64,000 nucleotides of DNA, from assembly GCF_004138205.1 (NCBI RefSeq), contig NZ_RXNQ01000031.1, positions 248,001 to 312,000 on the forward strand, given 5' to 3'. The stretch comes from Pedobacter sp. SYP-B3415 (GTDB lineage Bacteria > Bacteroidota > Bacteroidia > Sphingobacteriales > Sphingobacteriaceae). Position 1 is the first letter of the stretch. The number at the start of each line of letters is the position of its first letter. Position numbers and translations under genes: made by a program. This document shows, piece by piece, positions 1 to 8,553 of this stretch. The notes under the pieces are model-generated. The model saw only the letters and a program-made list of their open reading frames with translations, was not told where the DNA came from and ran no database searches.

Positions 1-2
1 GC

Positions 3-1541
3 GCATCACTCATCGCCTCAAACATATCTGCTGAGCAGTTTATCGGCATGAGCGGAAACGGATTTGTTGTCGGCATAGCCGTAGCCGCATATGAATGGGT
101 AGCCGCGGTGGCGCTGATTATCGTCGCCGTATGGTTTATCCCGGTGTATCTGAAAAATAAGATCTTCACCATGCCGCAGTTTCTCCAGACGCGGTACAAT
201 GAAACGGTTAGTCTGATCATGGCTATTTTTTGGTTGTTCCTGTACGTTTTTGTAAACCTGACATCGATCCTTTATCTGGGCGCATTGGCGATCAGCAACC
301 TTGCCGAGGGTGCTAATTTCCACCTGATCATGGTTGCGCTTTCTGTATTTGCACTGATCATTACCCTGGGCGGCATGAAGGTAATCGGCTTTACAGATGT
401 GATACAGGTGCTGGTACTGATTATAGGTGGTCTGGCCACGACATATATTGCATTGACAATGGTGAGCGAGCAGTTCGGTCTTGGCAAAGACGCCCTGGCA
501 GGTTTTACTGCGATGATGAAAGACGCCCCCGATCACTTCAGGATGATCCTGAATAAACCCGGCCCGGGCGCTTCGCAGGCAGAAATCAATAAATACCTGA
601 TGCTGCCCGGCATTGCCATGTATTTTGCCGGACAATGGATCGTAAACCTGAATTACTGGGGCTGCAACCAATATATTACGCAGCGCGCGCTTGGCGCCGA
701 CCTCAAAACGGCTCGCACAGGTATCCTTTTCGCCGGTATTTTGAAACTGGGTATGCCTGTTATTGTCATGCTGCCGGGAATAGCAGCGTACGTATTGCAT
801 AAAAACGGGCAGCTGCAGGCAGAGATGGCTCCCGGCGGGCACTTCAACGCTGACAATGCTTACTCTGCACTTCTCGGCTTCCTGCCTTCCGGTCTGAAAG
901 GTCTATCGCTCGCAGCACTTACCGCCGCCATCGTAGCCTCGCTTGCCGGCAAGGCAAACAGCATCTCCACAATCTTTACGCTGGATATCTATAAAAAGTA
1001 CATTAATAAAGATGCAGGCGAGAAAAAGCTGATCGGTGTAGGCCGCTTTGCCATCCTGCTGGCCATCGTTTTGTCAGTATTGCTTACCTGGAACGATTTG
1101 CTCGGTATCGGTGGTGAAGGCGGCTTTACCTTTATCCAGAAATATACAGGATTCATCAGTCCGGGGGTATTTGCTATGTTCCTCCTCGGGATGTTTTGGA
1201 AAAGGACCAGCGGCGCAGCAGCTATTGCAGGATTATTAACCGGTTTTATTCTCTCTGTAGTCTTCAATAATTACGCCCCGCAATGGTTTGGAAATGAAAC
1301 CTGGCTGTACACAGCATTTCCGAACGGAAAGGGCGGTTATGAAATTCCCTTTCTGATTTGTATGGGTCTTGCCTTTGCATTTACCATGCTGGTGATGATC
1401 GGAATCAGCCTTGCCGGTCCAAAAGTGAATCCAAAGGCACTTATTCTGAACAAAGAGATGTTCCGGGTCGCACCTTCGACCATGGCGCTGATCGTGCTGA
1501 CGCTGATGCTGCTGACTGTCTTGTACGTTCGGTTCTGGTAG
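3..1541 (+). CDS. Sodium/solute symporter (SSS family), 5' end outside window
   Basis: Inner-membrane symporter of the SSS family (SGLT-like), which couples sodium entry to uptake of a sugar or similar solute. The reading frame is open to the left edge. The residues before the first in-frame Met (position 48) read SLIASNISAEQFIGMSG, the conserved second-helix region of the family, so the true start lies before the window and Met at 48 is internal. About 510 residues are present, with many hydrophobic segments and a final one ending in VLTLMLLTVLYVRFW. A terminator-like hairpin follows. The substrate cannot be told from sequence; SGLT-like relatives in Bacteroidota often import hexoses or inositol. 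The family call is firm, the substrate is unknown. Confidence 0.9.
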   Translation, partial: ASLIASNISAEQFIGMSGNGFVVGIAVAAYEWVAAVALIIVAVWFIPVYLKNKIFTMPQFLQTRYNETVSLIMAIFWLFLYVFVNLTSILYLGALAISNLAEGANFHLIMVALSVFALIITLGGMKVIGFTDVIQVLVLIIGGLATTYIALTMVSEQFGLGKDALAGFTAMMKDAPDHFRMILNKPGPGASQAEINKYLMLPGIAMYFAGQWIVNLNYWGCNQYITQRALGADLKTARTGILFAGILKLGMPVIVMLPGIAAYVLHKNGQLQAEMAPGGHFNADNAYSALLGFLPSGLKGLSLAALTAAIVASLAGKANSISTIFTLDIYKKYINKDAGEKKLIGVGRFAILLAIVLSVLLTWNDLLGIGGEGGFTFIQKYTGFISPGVFAMFLLGMFWKRTSGAAAIAGLLTGFILSVVFNNYAPQWFGNETWLYTAFPNGKGGYEIPFLICMGLAFAFTMLVMIGISLAGPKVNPKALILNKEMFRVAPSTMALIVLTLMLLTVLYVRFW

Positions 1542-1579
1542 CTGGGGCCGGCCGCGAACAAACGCATTAATTTATCAAC

Positions 1580-1606
1580 AAAATCCGGCAGGACCAGCCG
1601 GATTTT
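1580..1606 (+). terminator. Hairpin terminator after the symporter
   Basis: AAAATCCGGC (1580-1589) pairs perfectly with GCCGGATTTT (1597-1606) around a 7-base loop, 38 bases after the symporter stop. The T-run lies in the right arm. It is a plausible intrinsic terminator that separates the symporter from the next small gene. Confidence 0.65.
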
Positions 1607-1619
1607 GCATTTTTGCACG

Positions 1620-1835
1620 ATGTCTCAAGCCGAACTGGAAACTTATTTTGAAACCGCAGCACTGCCTGCAGGACCTGTACGCCTCAACGCAGCAACCGTA
1701 ATTCAGGATCCCGCCCACTTTGTTAAAGTACACCTGTTCAGTTTGAAATTTAATCCGCCCCCAAAAATTGCCGACCCCCTGCTTTATCGCCTGGAACAGC
1801 TTTACAATATCATTGAGCAGGAAACTGCTTCATGA
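1620..1835 (+). CDS. Small protein resembling DUF6965
   Basis: A 71-residue soluble protein of unknown function. The ATG at 1620 is preferred over the upstream TTG at 1605, because 1605 lies in the terminator hairpin. The pattern ELETYF..A.LP.GP.RL..ATVI.D..HFV..H......NP....ADPLLYRLEQL resembles small Bacteroidota proteins grouped as DUF6965; that match is from memory and is tentative. There is no signal peptide or membrane segment. It stands alone between a terminator and a long non-coding stretch. Confidence 0.6.
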   Translation: MSQAELETYFETAALPAGPVRLNAATVIQDPAHFVKVHLFSLKFNPPPKIADPLLYRLEQLYNIIEQETAS

Positions 1836-2249
1836 CCATAAACGCAAAGAGGAATGCTTCATAAGTAATGAGACACTGTTGTATGGGGAAAGTGTCGCGA
1901 AGTATATAGCCTTTCGGTAGTCAACAAATGTGAAACTGTGGTATCGGACCGCTCACCGTCGCCGGGGCCTCTTCTTTTCTTGGAAAACAAGCACCTGAGG
2001 CATAGCCGAAAGCGCTCGTTCCATTACAAGAACCTCCGGCCTTCGTTCAGGCTATTCTTATTCGTAAACAACCACCAGGCGCTGCAGTGGTCAACTGTTC
2101 GGTACTCTGGTGCAGCTTCATGCAAATAATAGATCCGGAAATTATCGAAGAGCTTATCGAACCAAAAACCCCGCCCTCTGGTCACCTCAATTCATTATCA
2201 GAACGTATTTATACCTTGATGATGAAGAATAACACGTCATTAAACATTC
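1836..2249. other. Non-coding stretch before the siderophore operon
   Basis: About 410 bases with no convincing gene. Two short open frames (1938-2129 and one starting at ATG 2120) lack recognisable protein character, and the second runs into the promoter at 2254. I see no tRNA and no cobalamin-type riboswitch motif. Confidence 0.5.
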
Positions 2250-2274
2250 TTTATTTGGACTTATTCTAAATAAA
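2250..2274. promoter_or_regulatory. Palindromic operator over the xus-like promoter
   Basis: TTTATTTGGA (2250-2259) and TCTAAATAAA (2265-2274) form an inverted repeat matching at 9 of 10 positions, with a 5-base spacer. It covers the -33 element and much of the promoter spacer, so a bound protein would block RNA polymerase. Since the operon encodes siderophore uptake, an iron-responsive repressor of the Fur or DtxR type is the likely ligand; that is inference. Confidence 0.6.
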
Positions 2275-2284
2275 ACTATATTTG
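2254..2284 (+). promoter_or_regulatory. Bacteroidota sigma promoter for the xus-like operon
   Basis: An exact match to the Bacteroidota consensus: TTTG at 2254-2257, 19 bases, then TATATTTG (TAnnTTTG) at 2277-2284. Transcription would begin near 2290, giving a leader of roughly 75 bases before the xusA start at 2365. Confidence 0.8.
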
Positions 2285-2296
2285 CGGCATAAAAAT

Positions 2297-2338
2297 GCCA
2301 CACGGTTTCGGACCCGTGTGGCGGCCGGGCTAGCCCGG
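2297..2338 (+). promoter_or_regulatory. Two GC-rich hairpins in the xusA leader
   Basis: GCCACACGG (2297-2305) pairs with CCGTGTGGC (2314-2322). Directly after it, CCGGGCTAGCCCGG (2325-2338) is a perfect palindrome. Both lie between the predicted transcription start and the xusA start codon. They could stabilise the mRNA, attenuate transcription, or act as a weak terminator; there is no T-run. Confidence 0.5.
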
Positions 2339-2364
2339 TTTACCTTTAATCTGTATTAAAAGCC

Positions 2365-4719
2365 ATGCAAATTAAACAAATTTTGCTACTGGGAATCTTT
2401 TGTGCCCAGTTTATTTTCACCTACGCTCAAAATCAGCCATCGGCTATAAGCGGAACAGTTCGCAGCAACGACGGGAATGCCATCGCTGCTGCGAGCATCA
2501 CGCTTCAGAATACATCATTCGGCACGGTATCAGATAGTGGCGGCCAGTATCGCATCAGCCAGGTTCCTGCCGGCACCTATACCCTGACTGTCAGCTCAAT
2601 AGGTTACGTTCCGCGCAGCAGAAAAATCACACTGGCGGCCGGTCAGCAATTGATCGCAGACTTCAGGCTGGAAAACGCTGCTCATGAAATGCAAACTGTC
2701 AGTATTCTGGGCAGGTCGGCAAGCCAGGAAGTAAACAGGCAGGCATTTAATGTAACAGCCATCGATGCCTCAAAACTATACAATACCACACTTGATATTT
2801 CAGGAGCGTTAGACCGGGTAGCGGGAATCCGCGTACGCGAATCGGGCGGCGTTGGTTCAAATTTCAATCTCTCATTAAACGGTTTTTCGGGCAACCATGT
2901 AAGGTATTTCATTGACGGCATTCCGATGGATAATTTTGGTTCATCGTTCCAGATTAACAACATCCCGATCAATATTGCCGACCGTGTTGAAGTATACAAA
3001 GGCGTTGTGCCAATGTGGCTGGGATCAGACGCTCTTGGCGGTGCCATCAATATCGTAACCGGCAACAAATACCGGAATTTTATTGATGCATCTTATTCAT
3101 ACGGCTCATTTAATACCCACAGGAGCGTCATCAACGCCGCCGTTACAAGTGAAAACGGATTCACTGTTCAGCTGAATGCGTTCCAAAACTATTCAGACAA
3201 TAATTACAAGGTGCGTGTTGAAGCATCAGATATCTATACCGGCGCGTACGCGCCGGCATCGCTGCTGCGCAGATTTCATGACACCTACCACAATGAAACG
3301 CTGGTTGCCGGTGTTGGTGTAGTGGGCAAGCGGTATGCAGACCGGCTTTTACTTGGTGTTACAGTTGGCAAAAATTACAAGGAAATTCAAACGGGTGCGC
3401 GCATGGCCTCCGTTTTCGGCGGCTGGCACAGGCGGGGAAATATTCTGATGCCTACGCTGAAATACAAGAAAGACAACCTGCTTAAAGGACTGGATGTGAC
3501 GGTAAACGCCAACTATAATCTTGGCGAGGAACAGAACATCGATACATTGAACGTTCGGTACGACTGGTATGGCAATAGCAAACCAAACGGCGCCAACGGC
3601 GAACGTGCCAGAAGTCTTTACAAGTACAAAAACAACAACGGTCTGGCCACGACTATGCTGAACTACCGTATAGACGACAGACAATCGCTCGCGCTGAGCA
3701 ATGTCTTCAGTACATTCGACCGCCGTGGCAGTGATGAGCTGAATCCTGCCAATGCCGAATACGAGCGGCCGAGAAAAACAAATAAAAATGTCCTCGGCGC
3801 CGGCTATAGTTTCAATGTACCAAACCGGTGGAGTGCAACCGTGTTTGGGAAATACATCAGCCAGTTCAACCTGAACGGGACTAATGGGGCTGCCGGATCA
3901 AACACGACCAATCGTATCGGTTATGGAATGGCAGCTACTTATTTCCTGAACCAGGCACTCCAGCTTAAGGCATCGTATGAGCTTACCAACAGGATGCCCG
4001 AGGCGCTGGAGATTTTTGGCGATGTCGAAAATCAGGAAGCAAACCCGTCGCTGAAACCTGAGCAAAGTAATAATGTGAACATCGGCGTCGGTTACAACTT
4101 CAGGCTGAACGATCAGCATGCATTTATCCTGAATGCAAATGCCATTTACCGGAACGCCACTAACTTCATCTATAACAGGCTGAATAACAATCAAAGCAGG
4201 CTGGTTGCTGATAACCGGGACGGCGTGCGCACCTATGGCGGTGACGCCGAACTACGCTATGCATACAGCAACTGGCTTACGGCCGGCGCTACCCTTACCT
4301 ATCAGTATCTGCAGAACATGCAGATGTATGAGCCCGGCTTTTCCGGCATAAGCGCAGTTTATAAAGACCAGATGCCAAACATTCCCTATTTCTACGGCAA
4401 CGGAGATGTATCTGTTTCGCTGCCAAATGTAGGTCGCAAAGGAAACAACCTGACCATTGGCTACAATCTGCTATATGTTCATGCTTTCTGGCTTTATTGG
4501 CCGAGTCGCGGCGGACGCACCGAGGGCGACAGCAAGTTAATGGTGCCGAGGCAACTCAACCATGATCTGAACTTCGTCTACAGTGTACGGGGCGGCCGGT
4601 ACAACATCGGTCTGGAGGCCAAAAATCTTACCAATGCGGACCTCTTCGACAACTTCAGTCTCCAGAAGCCGGGACGCGCATTTTTCCTGAACCTCAGGTA
4701 CTTCATCAGCACTAAATAA
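2365..4719 (+). CDS. xusA: TonB-dependent outer-membrane receptor, XusA-like siderophore transporter
   Basis: An outer-membrane receptor of 784 residues. The signal peptide ends near residue 21 (FIFTYA|QN). A carboxypeptidase-regulatory-like domain spans about 25-110, the plug follows (about 120-235, with YFIDGIPMDN and DRVEVYKG), then a 22-strand-type barrel rich in aromatic strands. It begins a three-gene plus-strand operon with a DUF4374 lipoprotein (18 bases downstream) and a PepSY membrane protein. That set is the XusABC xenosiderophore system described in Bacteroides thetaiotaomicron. By analogy it should import ferric siderophores made by other bacteria. The exact ligand is not shown by sequence. 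A palindromic operator sits on the promoter. Confidence 0.85.
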   Translation: MQIKQILLLGIFCAQFIFTYAQNQPSAISGTVRSNDGNAIAAASITLQNTSFGTVSDSGGQYRISQVPAGTYTLTVSSIGYVPRSRKITLAAGQQLIADFRLENAAHEMQTVSILGRSASQEVNRQAFNVTAIDASKLYNTTLDISGALDRVAGIRVRESGGVGSNFNLSLNGFSGNHVRYFIDGIPMDNFGSSFQINNIPINIADRVEVYKGVVPMWLGSDALGGAINIVTGNKYRNFIDASYSYGSFNTHRSVINAAVTSENGFTVQLNAFQNYSDNNYKVRVEASDIYTGAYAPASLLRRFHDTYHNETLVAGVGVVGKRYADRLLLGVTVGKNYKEIQTGARMASVFGGWHRRGNILMPTLKYKKDNLLKGLDVTVNANYNLGEEQNIDTLNVRYDWYGNSKPNGANGERARSLYKYKNNNGLATTMLNYRIDDRQSLALSNVFSTFDRRGSDELNPANAEYERPRKTNKNVLGAGYSFNVPNRWSATVFGKYISQFNLNGTNGAAGSNTTNRIGYGMAATYFLNQALQLKASYELTNRMPEALEIFGDVENQEANPSLKPEQSNNVNIGVGYNFRLNDQHAFILNANAIYRNATNFIYNRLNNNQSRLVADNRDGVRTYGGDAELRYAYSNWLTAGATLTYQYLQNMQMYEPGFSGISAVYKDQMPNIPYFYGNGDVSVSLPNVGRKGNNLTIGYNLLYVHAFWLYWPSRGGRTEGDSKLMVPRQLNHDLNFVYSVRGGRYNIGLEAKNLTNADLFDNFSLQKPGRAFFLNLRYFISTK

Positions 4720-4737
4720 AATTAAATCAAAATCGAT

Positions 4738-5958
4738 ATGAAACTGAAATCTACCGCGGCAGCAATGCTCGCTATGCTGGCCATCGGGCTCAACGCATGT
4801 AAAAAAGACAGTGAAAAAGATACCCGGACTCGCGGTCCGTATGTACTTGCCGTAACACCCGTGGCTGCCACGGCCGTTGCCGACTACCTGATCAATGCCG
4901 GTTCGCTTGACGAAGGTTCTATTACTACCGAAAAAAATGGCGTGGAACAGGATGGCACCTACCGTTATTATGTTACGCACAACAACCGTTTTTTCAGCAT
5001 GTTATACGGCCAGGGTAACCCGGGCGCGGTTACGACATATGACCTGTCTGACGGCAGGCTGAACAAACTTTCAAATTTTCAAACCGAAACCGTACAGGCG
5101 TTTGCTCCTGTTAACGATGATATCCTGCTGGTAAAGATTCCCCGGGCCATCACCAATCCGCTGGCAAACTGGTACCGCGTTAACACCAATAGCCTGCTGA
5201 TCAGCAGCGAGGGAACGGTCAACGTGCAGGATTTGAACAAAAACGGCGAATCGGGTTTCTTTAGCTGGATCAAGCAGGTAGGCAACAAGGTCTATGCCCC
5301 TTATTTCTCCATAAAAGCATGCTGCAACGCTGCGTTCGATACGAACTTTCCTGACCAGGCCTGGATTGCTGTATACTCCTACCCCGACATGAAGCTGGAA
5401 AAAGTGATCACAGACAACCGGACAAGTTTTATCGGCCGCTACTTCACCGACGGTTTAGGGCTCACAGAAAACGGCGACGTATACGCATTCTCTTCATCTG
5501 TTGCCATGAACAACAAAGAATTTACTTCAACCAAACCGTCGGCGATTACCAGGATTAAAGCGGGAACAACCGAATTTGACAAAAGTTATTTTCTCAATTT
5601 TGAAAACGTATCGGGCGGAATGGTGATCACCAACTGGCTGTATATCGGCAACAATAACTTCGTTGTAAACGCGATTCCCAAAGCAGAACGTGGCCAGTTC
5701 CTGGTGGGCAACCGGATCGGCATCCTCAATGTTGCAGATCAAACATTCAAACTTGCTGCAGGTATGCCTGAGGCTTCACAGATCAACAGCATTTCATCAA
5801 ATAATTACAGCCCGAAAGATGGTCGCACGGCGTATATCGGCCTCAATCTCAAAGACGGCACAAGTTACGTGTACAAGATAGACGCGGTGAATGCAACCGC
5901 AACCAGGGGTTTAAAAGTTGAAGGCGGTACCATCGCGGCAATTCAGCATCTGCGTTAA
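4738..5958 (+). CDS. xusB: DUF4374 lipoprotein, XusB-like siderophore-binding protein
   Basis: A 406-residue exported lipoprotein. The lipobox is LNAC with lipidated Cys21, followed by KKDSEKD. The rest matches the DUF4374 pattern: repeated short beta strands as in a beta-propeller (YVLAVTP near the start, many Y/F-x-V strands). In XusABC of Bacteroides the equivalent protein sits on the cell surface, binds the ferric siderophore and works with the TonB receptor. Middle gene of the operon: 18 bases after xusA and 24 bases before the PepSY gene. Two adjacent cysteines (KACCNA, around residue 194) are noteworthy and could form a disulfide. The family call is firm; the role rests on the analogy. 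Confidence 0.83.
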   Translation: MKLKSTAAAMLAMLAIGLNACKKDSEKDTRTRGPYVLAVTPVAATAVADYLINAGSLDEGSITTEKNGVEQDGTYRYYVTHNNRFFSMLYGQGNPGAVTTYDLSDGRLNKLSNFQTETVQAFAPVNDDILLVKIPRAITNPLANWYRVNTNSLLISSEGTVNVQDLNKNGESGFFSWIKQVGNKVYAPYFSIKACCNAAFDTNFPDQAWIAVYSYPDMKLEKVITDNRTSFIGRYFTDGLGLTENGDVYAFSSSVAMNNKEFTSTKPSAITRIKAGTTEFDKSYFLNFENVSGGMVITNWLYIGNNNFVVNAIPKAERGQFLVGNRIGILNVADQTFKLAAGMPEASQINSISSNNYSPKDGRTAYIGLNLKDGTSYVYKIDAVNATATRGLKVEGGTIAAIQHLR

Positions 5959-5982
5959 TTTTCTCATCTCAGCCAAAAGACA

Positions 5983-7254
5983 ATGACAAACGGTATGAAA
6001 AATCACGTTAAGAAAAAAAACAGGGAAACCCTTTTTACCAGGATCAACAAGTGGCTGCATCTCTGGCTGGGCCTGATATCGGGCGTCATTGTCTTTGTGG
6101 TCTGCCTGACCGGGTGTATTTGGGTGTTTAATGAGGAGATTACAGGTCTGCTGCAGCCTGAGACAAAAATAGCCCGGCAGGATAAACCGGTTATCATGCC
6201 TTCCCGCCTTTATGAGATTGCCTACCGGCTGTATCCGGATAAAAGCCCGGCCTACGCCCAATATCAGCAGGGCCGCAGCATTACGCTTAACCTCAAAAGC
6301 CCGAAAGAACAGGGCCGGCGTGCCGGCGGTACAACTCTGAATATCAATCCCTACACAGGAAAGGTGGTAAGCGTTACAGAGCGTAAAAAGGGCCAGGTCG
6401 ACTTTTTTCGTTTTGTTCTCAACGGCCACCGCTTTCTATGGCTGCCTTATGAGATCGGACGGCCGATTGTCAATTACGGAACGCTGATCTTCGTGATCCT
6501 GCTTATTACCGGGCTCATCTGGTGGTACCCGAAAAAATGGAATAAATCGACACGAGAGAAAAGTTTCAAAATTAAATGGGGTGCATCTTTCAAGCGGGTT
6601 AATCTTGACCTGCACAACGTGCTCGGATTTTACTCACTGATTTTTTTGCTGTTCATCGCCCTCACCGGCATGGTCTATGGCATCAGCTGGTACAGCAAGG
6701 GCCTTTACTGGGTAACAACCGGCGGCGAGAAACTGACCGAATTTCAACGGTTTGAATCAGATTCGCTGCAGTCCGGCAAACGTTTTACACCGCAGCAGGC
6801 TATGGATCTTGCCTGGCAGAAGGTAATTACACGGCACCCCGCGTCTGAAGGTTTTTATTATACCTTTCCGGATACGTCAAGAGCAAAGACGACCATCGGT
6901 GTAACGGTATACCCGAGCAAGGGTCAGTTCTATAACAACCAGAGTTACACGTTCGACCAGCACACGCTGAAAGAATTTGCCCGCGAAGGGATTTACGGTA
7001 TCGATTATGAGGAGGCCTCTGCGGGAGGAAAACTGCGGCGCATGAACTACGACATCCATATAGGAAGTATTCTGGGCTTCCCGGGGAAAGTCCTGGCTTT
7101 CCTGGTCACGCTGATCGGCGCCAGTTTGCCCATAACCGGTTTTCTGATCTGGTACGGCCGGAAATTCAAAAAGAAAAACAAGCGGTCTAAACCACAAAAG
7201 AGCCCAACTATGATCAAAAGCAAAGCGGTCGAGCCTGAGCCTGTCGAAAATTGA
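5983..7254 (+). CDS. xusC: PepSY-associated membrane protein, XusC-like, probable ferric reductase
   Basis: A 423-residue inner-membrane protein. After a basic N-terminus the first helix reads LWLGLISGVIVFVVCLTGC. Further helices lie near residues 160-180 (YGTLIFVILLITGLIWWYP), 208-235 and 365-390 (VLAFLVTLIGASLPITGFLIW), the usual four-helix PepSY_TM layout with periplasmic PepSY-like segments. Paired His residues at helix ends (GHRF, DLHNVLG, DIHIG) fit heme binding. The C-terminal tail is very basic (KKKNKRSKPQK). In the XusABC set this partner is thought to reduce or process the imported ferric siderophore. Last gene of the operon. Confidence 0.82.
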   Translation: MTNGMKNHVKKKNRETLFTRINKWLHLWLGLISGVIVFVVCLTGCIWVFNEEITGLLQPETKIARQDKPVIMPSRLYEIAYRLYPDKSPAYAQYQQGRSITLNLKSPKEQGRRAGGTTLNINPYTGKVVSVTERKKGQVDFFRFVLNGHRFLWLPYEIGRPIVNYGTLIFVILLITGLIWWYPKKWNKSTREKSFKIKWGASFKRVNLDLHNVLGFYSLIFLLFIALTGMVYGISWYSKGLYWVTTGGEKLTEFQRFESDSLQSGKRFTPQQAMDLAWQKVITRHPASEGFYYTFPDTSRAKTTIGVTVYPSKGQFYNNQSYTFDQHTLKEFAREGIYGIDYEEASAGGKLRRMNYDIHIGSILGFPGKVLAFLVTLIGASLPITGFLIWYGRKFKKKNKRSKPQKSPTMIKSKAVEPEPVEN

Positions 7255-7302
7255 AGGGCCTGTACGCCCGTCGTCATGTTTTGAAAGTAAGTGCCAAAAA
7301 AA

Positions 7303-7332
7303 ACCCGGGATCAGTAAACACTGGTCCCGGGT
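7303..7332. terminator. Hairpin between xusC and the next gene
   Basis: ACCCGGGATCAG (7303-7314) pairs with CTGGTCCCGGGT (7321-7332), with one G-T wobble and a 6-base loop. An A-run precedes it and no T-run follows on the plus strand, so it would work better as a terminator for minus-strand transcripts, or as a plain 3' hairpin that ends the operon mRNA. Confidence 0.5.
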
Positions 7333-7526
7333 ATTGGCCTTGCGACCAACCAAACAATACGAGCTGATGGAGGGCCTAGTCAACCATCAGTGCGGAGCTT
7401 TTCAAACATCATGCCATGTGCCCTCCCCTCCGGTTGACCAGCGTTGCGTAGCCGATTTATACAGCAGCTGTCTATTGACCGCCATACTTCAGAATACTAT
7501 TTTAGCGCATCTTTAACGTCCGAACC

Positions 7527-8450
7527 ATGCGCGTCATCAAAAAATATTTCTCTCAGCTTATGCTGTGTTGTTTTCTCATTGTCCTGACTGCAGAACACGC
7601 TTCTGCAAGACAACGACCAACCAGCATCCCTTTTGAACTAACTGCCTACAACAACATCATCATCGGCGCCCGGTTAAACAAAAAAGACAGCGTCCGTCTG
7701 ATGTTTCATACCGCGGCAAACGCCATAACACTTACGGCCGAAGCAGTAAAAAAGCTGAACAGTGTACATTTCAGTTCAGAAACTGATCGCATCAGCAGCT
7801 GGGGCGGCGCCGGAAACAGCTCGAGGATGAGTACGGGTAACCTGCTCGAGATAGGTAAATTGAGCTGGAGAAATCAGTCCTTATGGGAAAATACGAATTC
7901 GGGGCAGGGTTCTGACGGCAAATGCGGGATAGATCTCTTTACAGGCAAGATCCTTGAGATAGACTATGACAGAAGTCAGCTACTGATACATAAAAAGACA
8001 CCTGAATACGCCGCACAGTATAAGTTGATTCCCCTGCACGTGGAAAATGGCCAACTCTTTATCGATGCGGACTGCTTCGTAATGGGTAGAAAGATTGTAC
8101 ACCGTTTTATGCTTCATTCCGGCTATCCCGGTGCCGTGCTGTTCAATGACAATTTTGCACGCTCAGAAAACCTCGGCAAAAAGCTGGTCATCACCGGTGA
8201 AAAAACGCTCAGGGATGCGTTTGGAAATGCTGTGAAAACCACAAACGCGACCCTCCCTGAAATTCAGATCGGTGGACTCAGTTTGTTCGAACTTCGCGCA
8301 GGGTTTTTCGAAGGCAGCATTGGCCGTCAGCAGGTAAGCCTGATCGGTGGCGATATACTCAAACGTTTCAACCTGATCATCGACAGCGAAACGGGAAAGT
8401 TATACCTTAAAGCGGGCCGCCGGAGCAACGAAAGTTATTTCAGCGGTTAA
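7527..8450 (+). CDS. Exported retropepsin-like protein lacking both catalytic aspartates
   Basis: A 307-residue protein with a signal peptide (AEHASA| near residue 27). It has the two-lobed layout of the retropepsin-like aspartyl proteases common in Bacteroidota. Each lobe ends in the typical strand pattern: GIDLFTGKILEIDYDRSQL for lobe 1 and IGGDILKRFNLIIDSETGKL for lobe 2. At the two places where DTG should stand, the sequence has FHTAAN (His61-Thr-Ala63) and LHSGYPG (His197-Ser-Gly199). Asp is therefore replaced by His in both lobes, and normal aspartic-protease chemistry is not possible. It is probably a binding protein or an enzyme with other chemistry. The gene stands alone. The fold is recognised with moderate confidence; the function is unknown. 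Confidence 0.65.
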   Translation: MRVIKKYFSQLMLCCFLIVLTAEHASARQRPTSIPFELTAYNNIIIGARLNKKDSVRLMFHTAANAITLTAEAVKKLNSVHFSSETDRISSWGGAGNSSRMSTGNLLEIGKLSWRNQSLWENTNSGQGSDGKCGIDLFTGKILEIDYDRSQLLIHKKTPEYAAQYKLIPLHVENGQLFIDADCFVMGRKIVHRFMLHSGYPGAVLFNDNFARSENLGKKLVITGEKTLRDAFGNAVKTTNATLPEIQIGGLSLFELRAGFFEGSIGRQQVSLIGGDILKRFNLIIDSETGKLYLKAGRRSNESYFSG

Positions 8451-8553
8451 CACCTCAATAGGACGGCAGCAGCCCTGCCGCTGTCTGCCGTAGATTTTTA
8501 TCCTGTCTTAAACCTGTCAATACGGTTCCCCGCCTTAGAAACATGGGCAGCCT

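Noticed and set aside
18-842. Long minus-strand frame inside the sodium symporter
   Set aside because: Antisense to a clear gene; no family features and odd composition rich in His, Gln and Cys.
2120-2269. 49-codon frame before the xus-like promoter
   Set aside because: Runs into the promoter and operator; no family match and little support.
1836-2364. Cobalamin or other known riboswitch before the TonB receptor
   Set aside because: No conserved riboswitch core was found; the leader hairpins do not match one I know.
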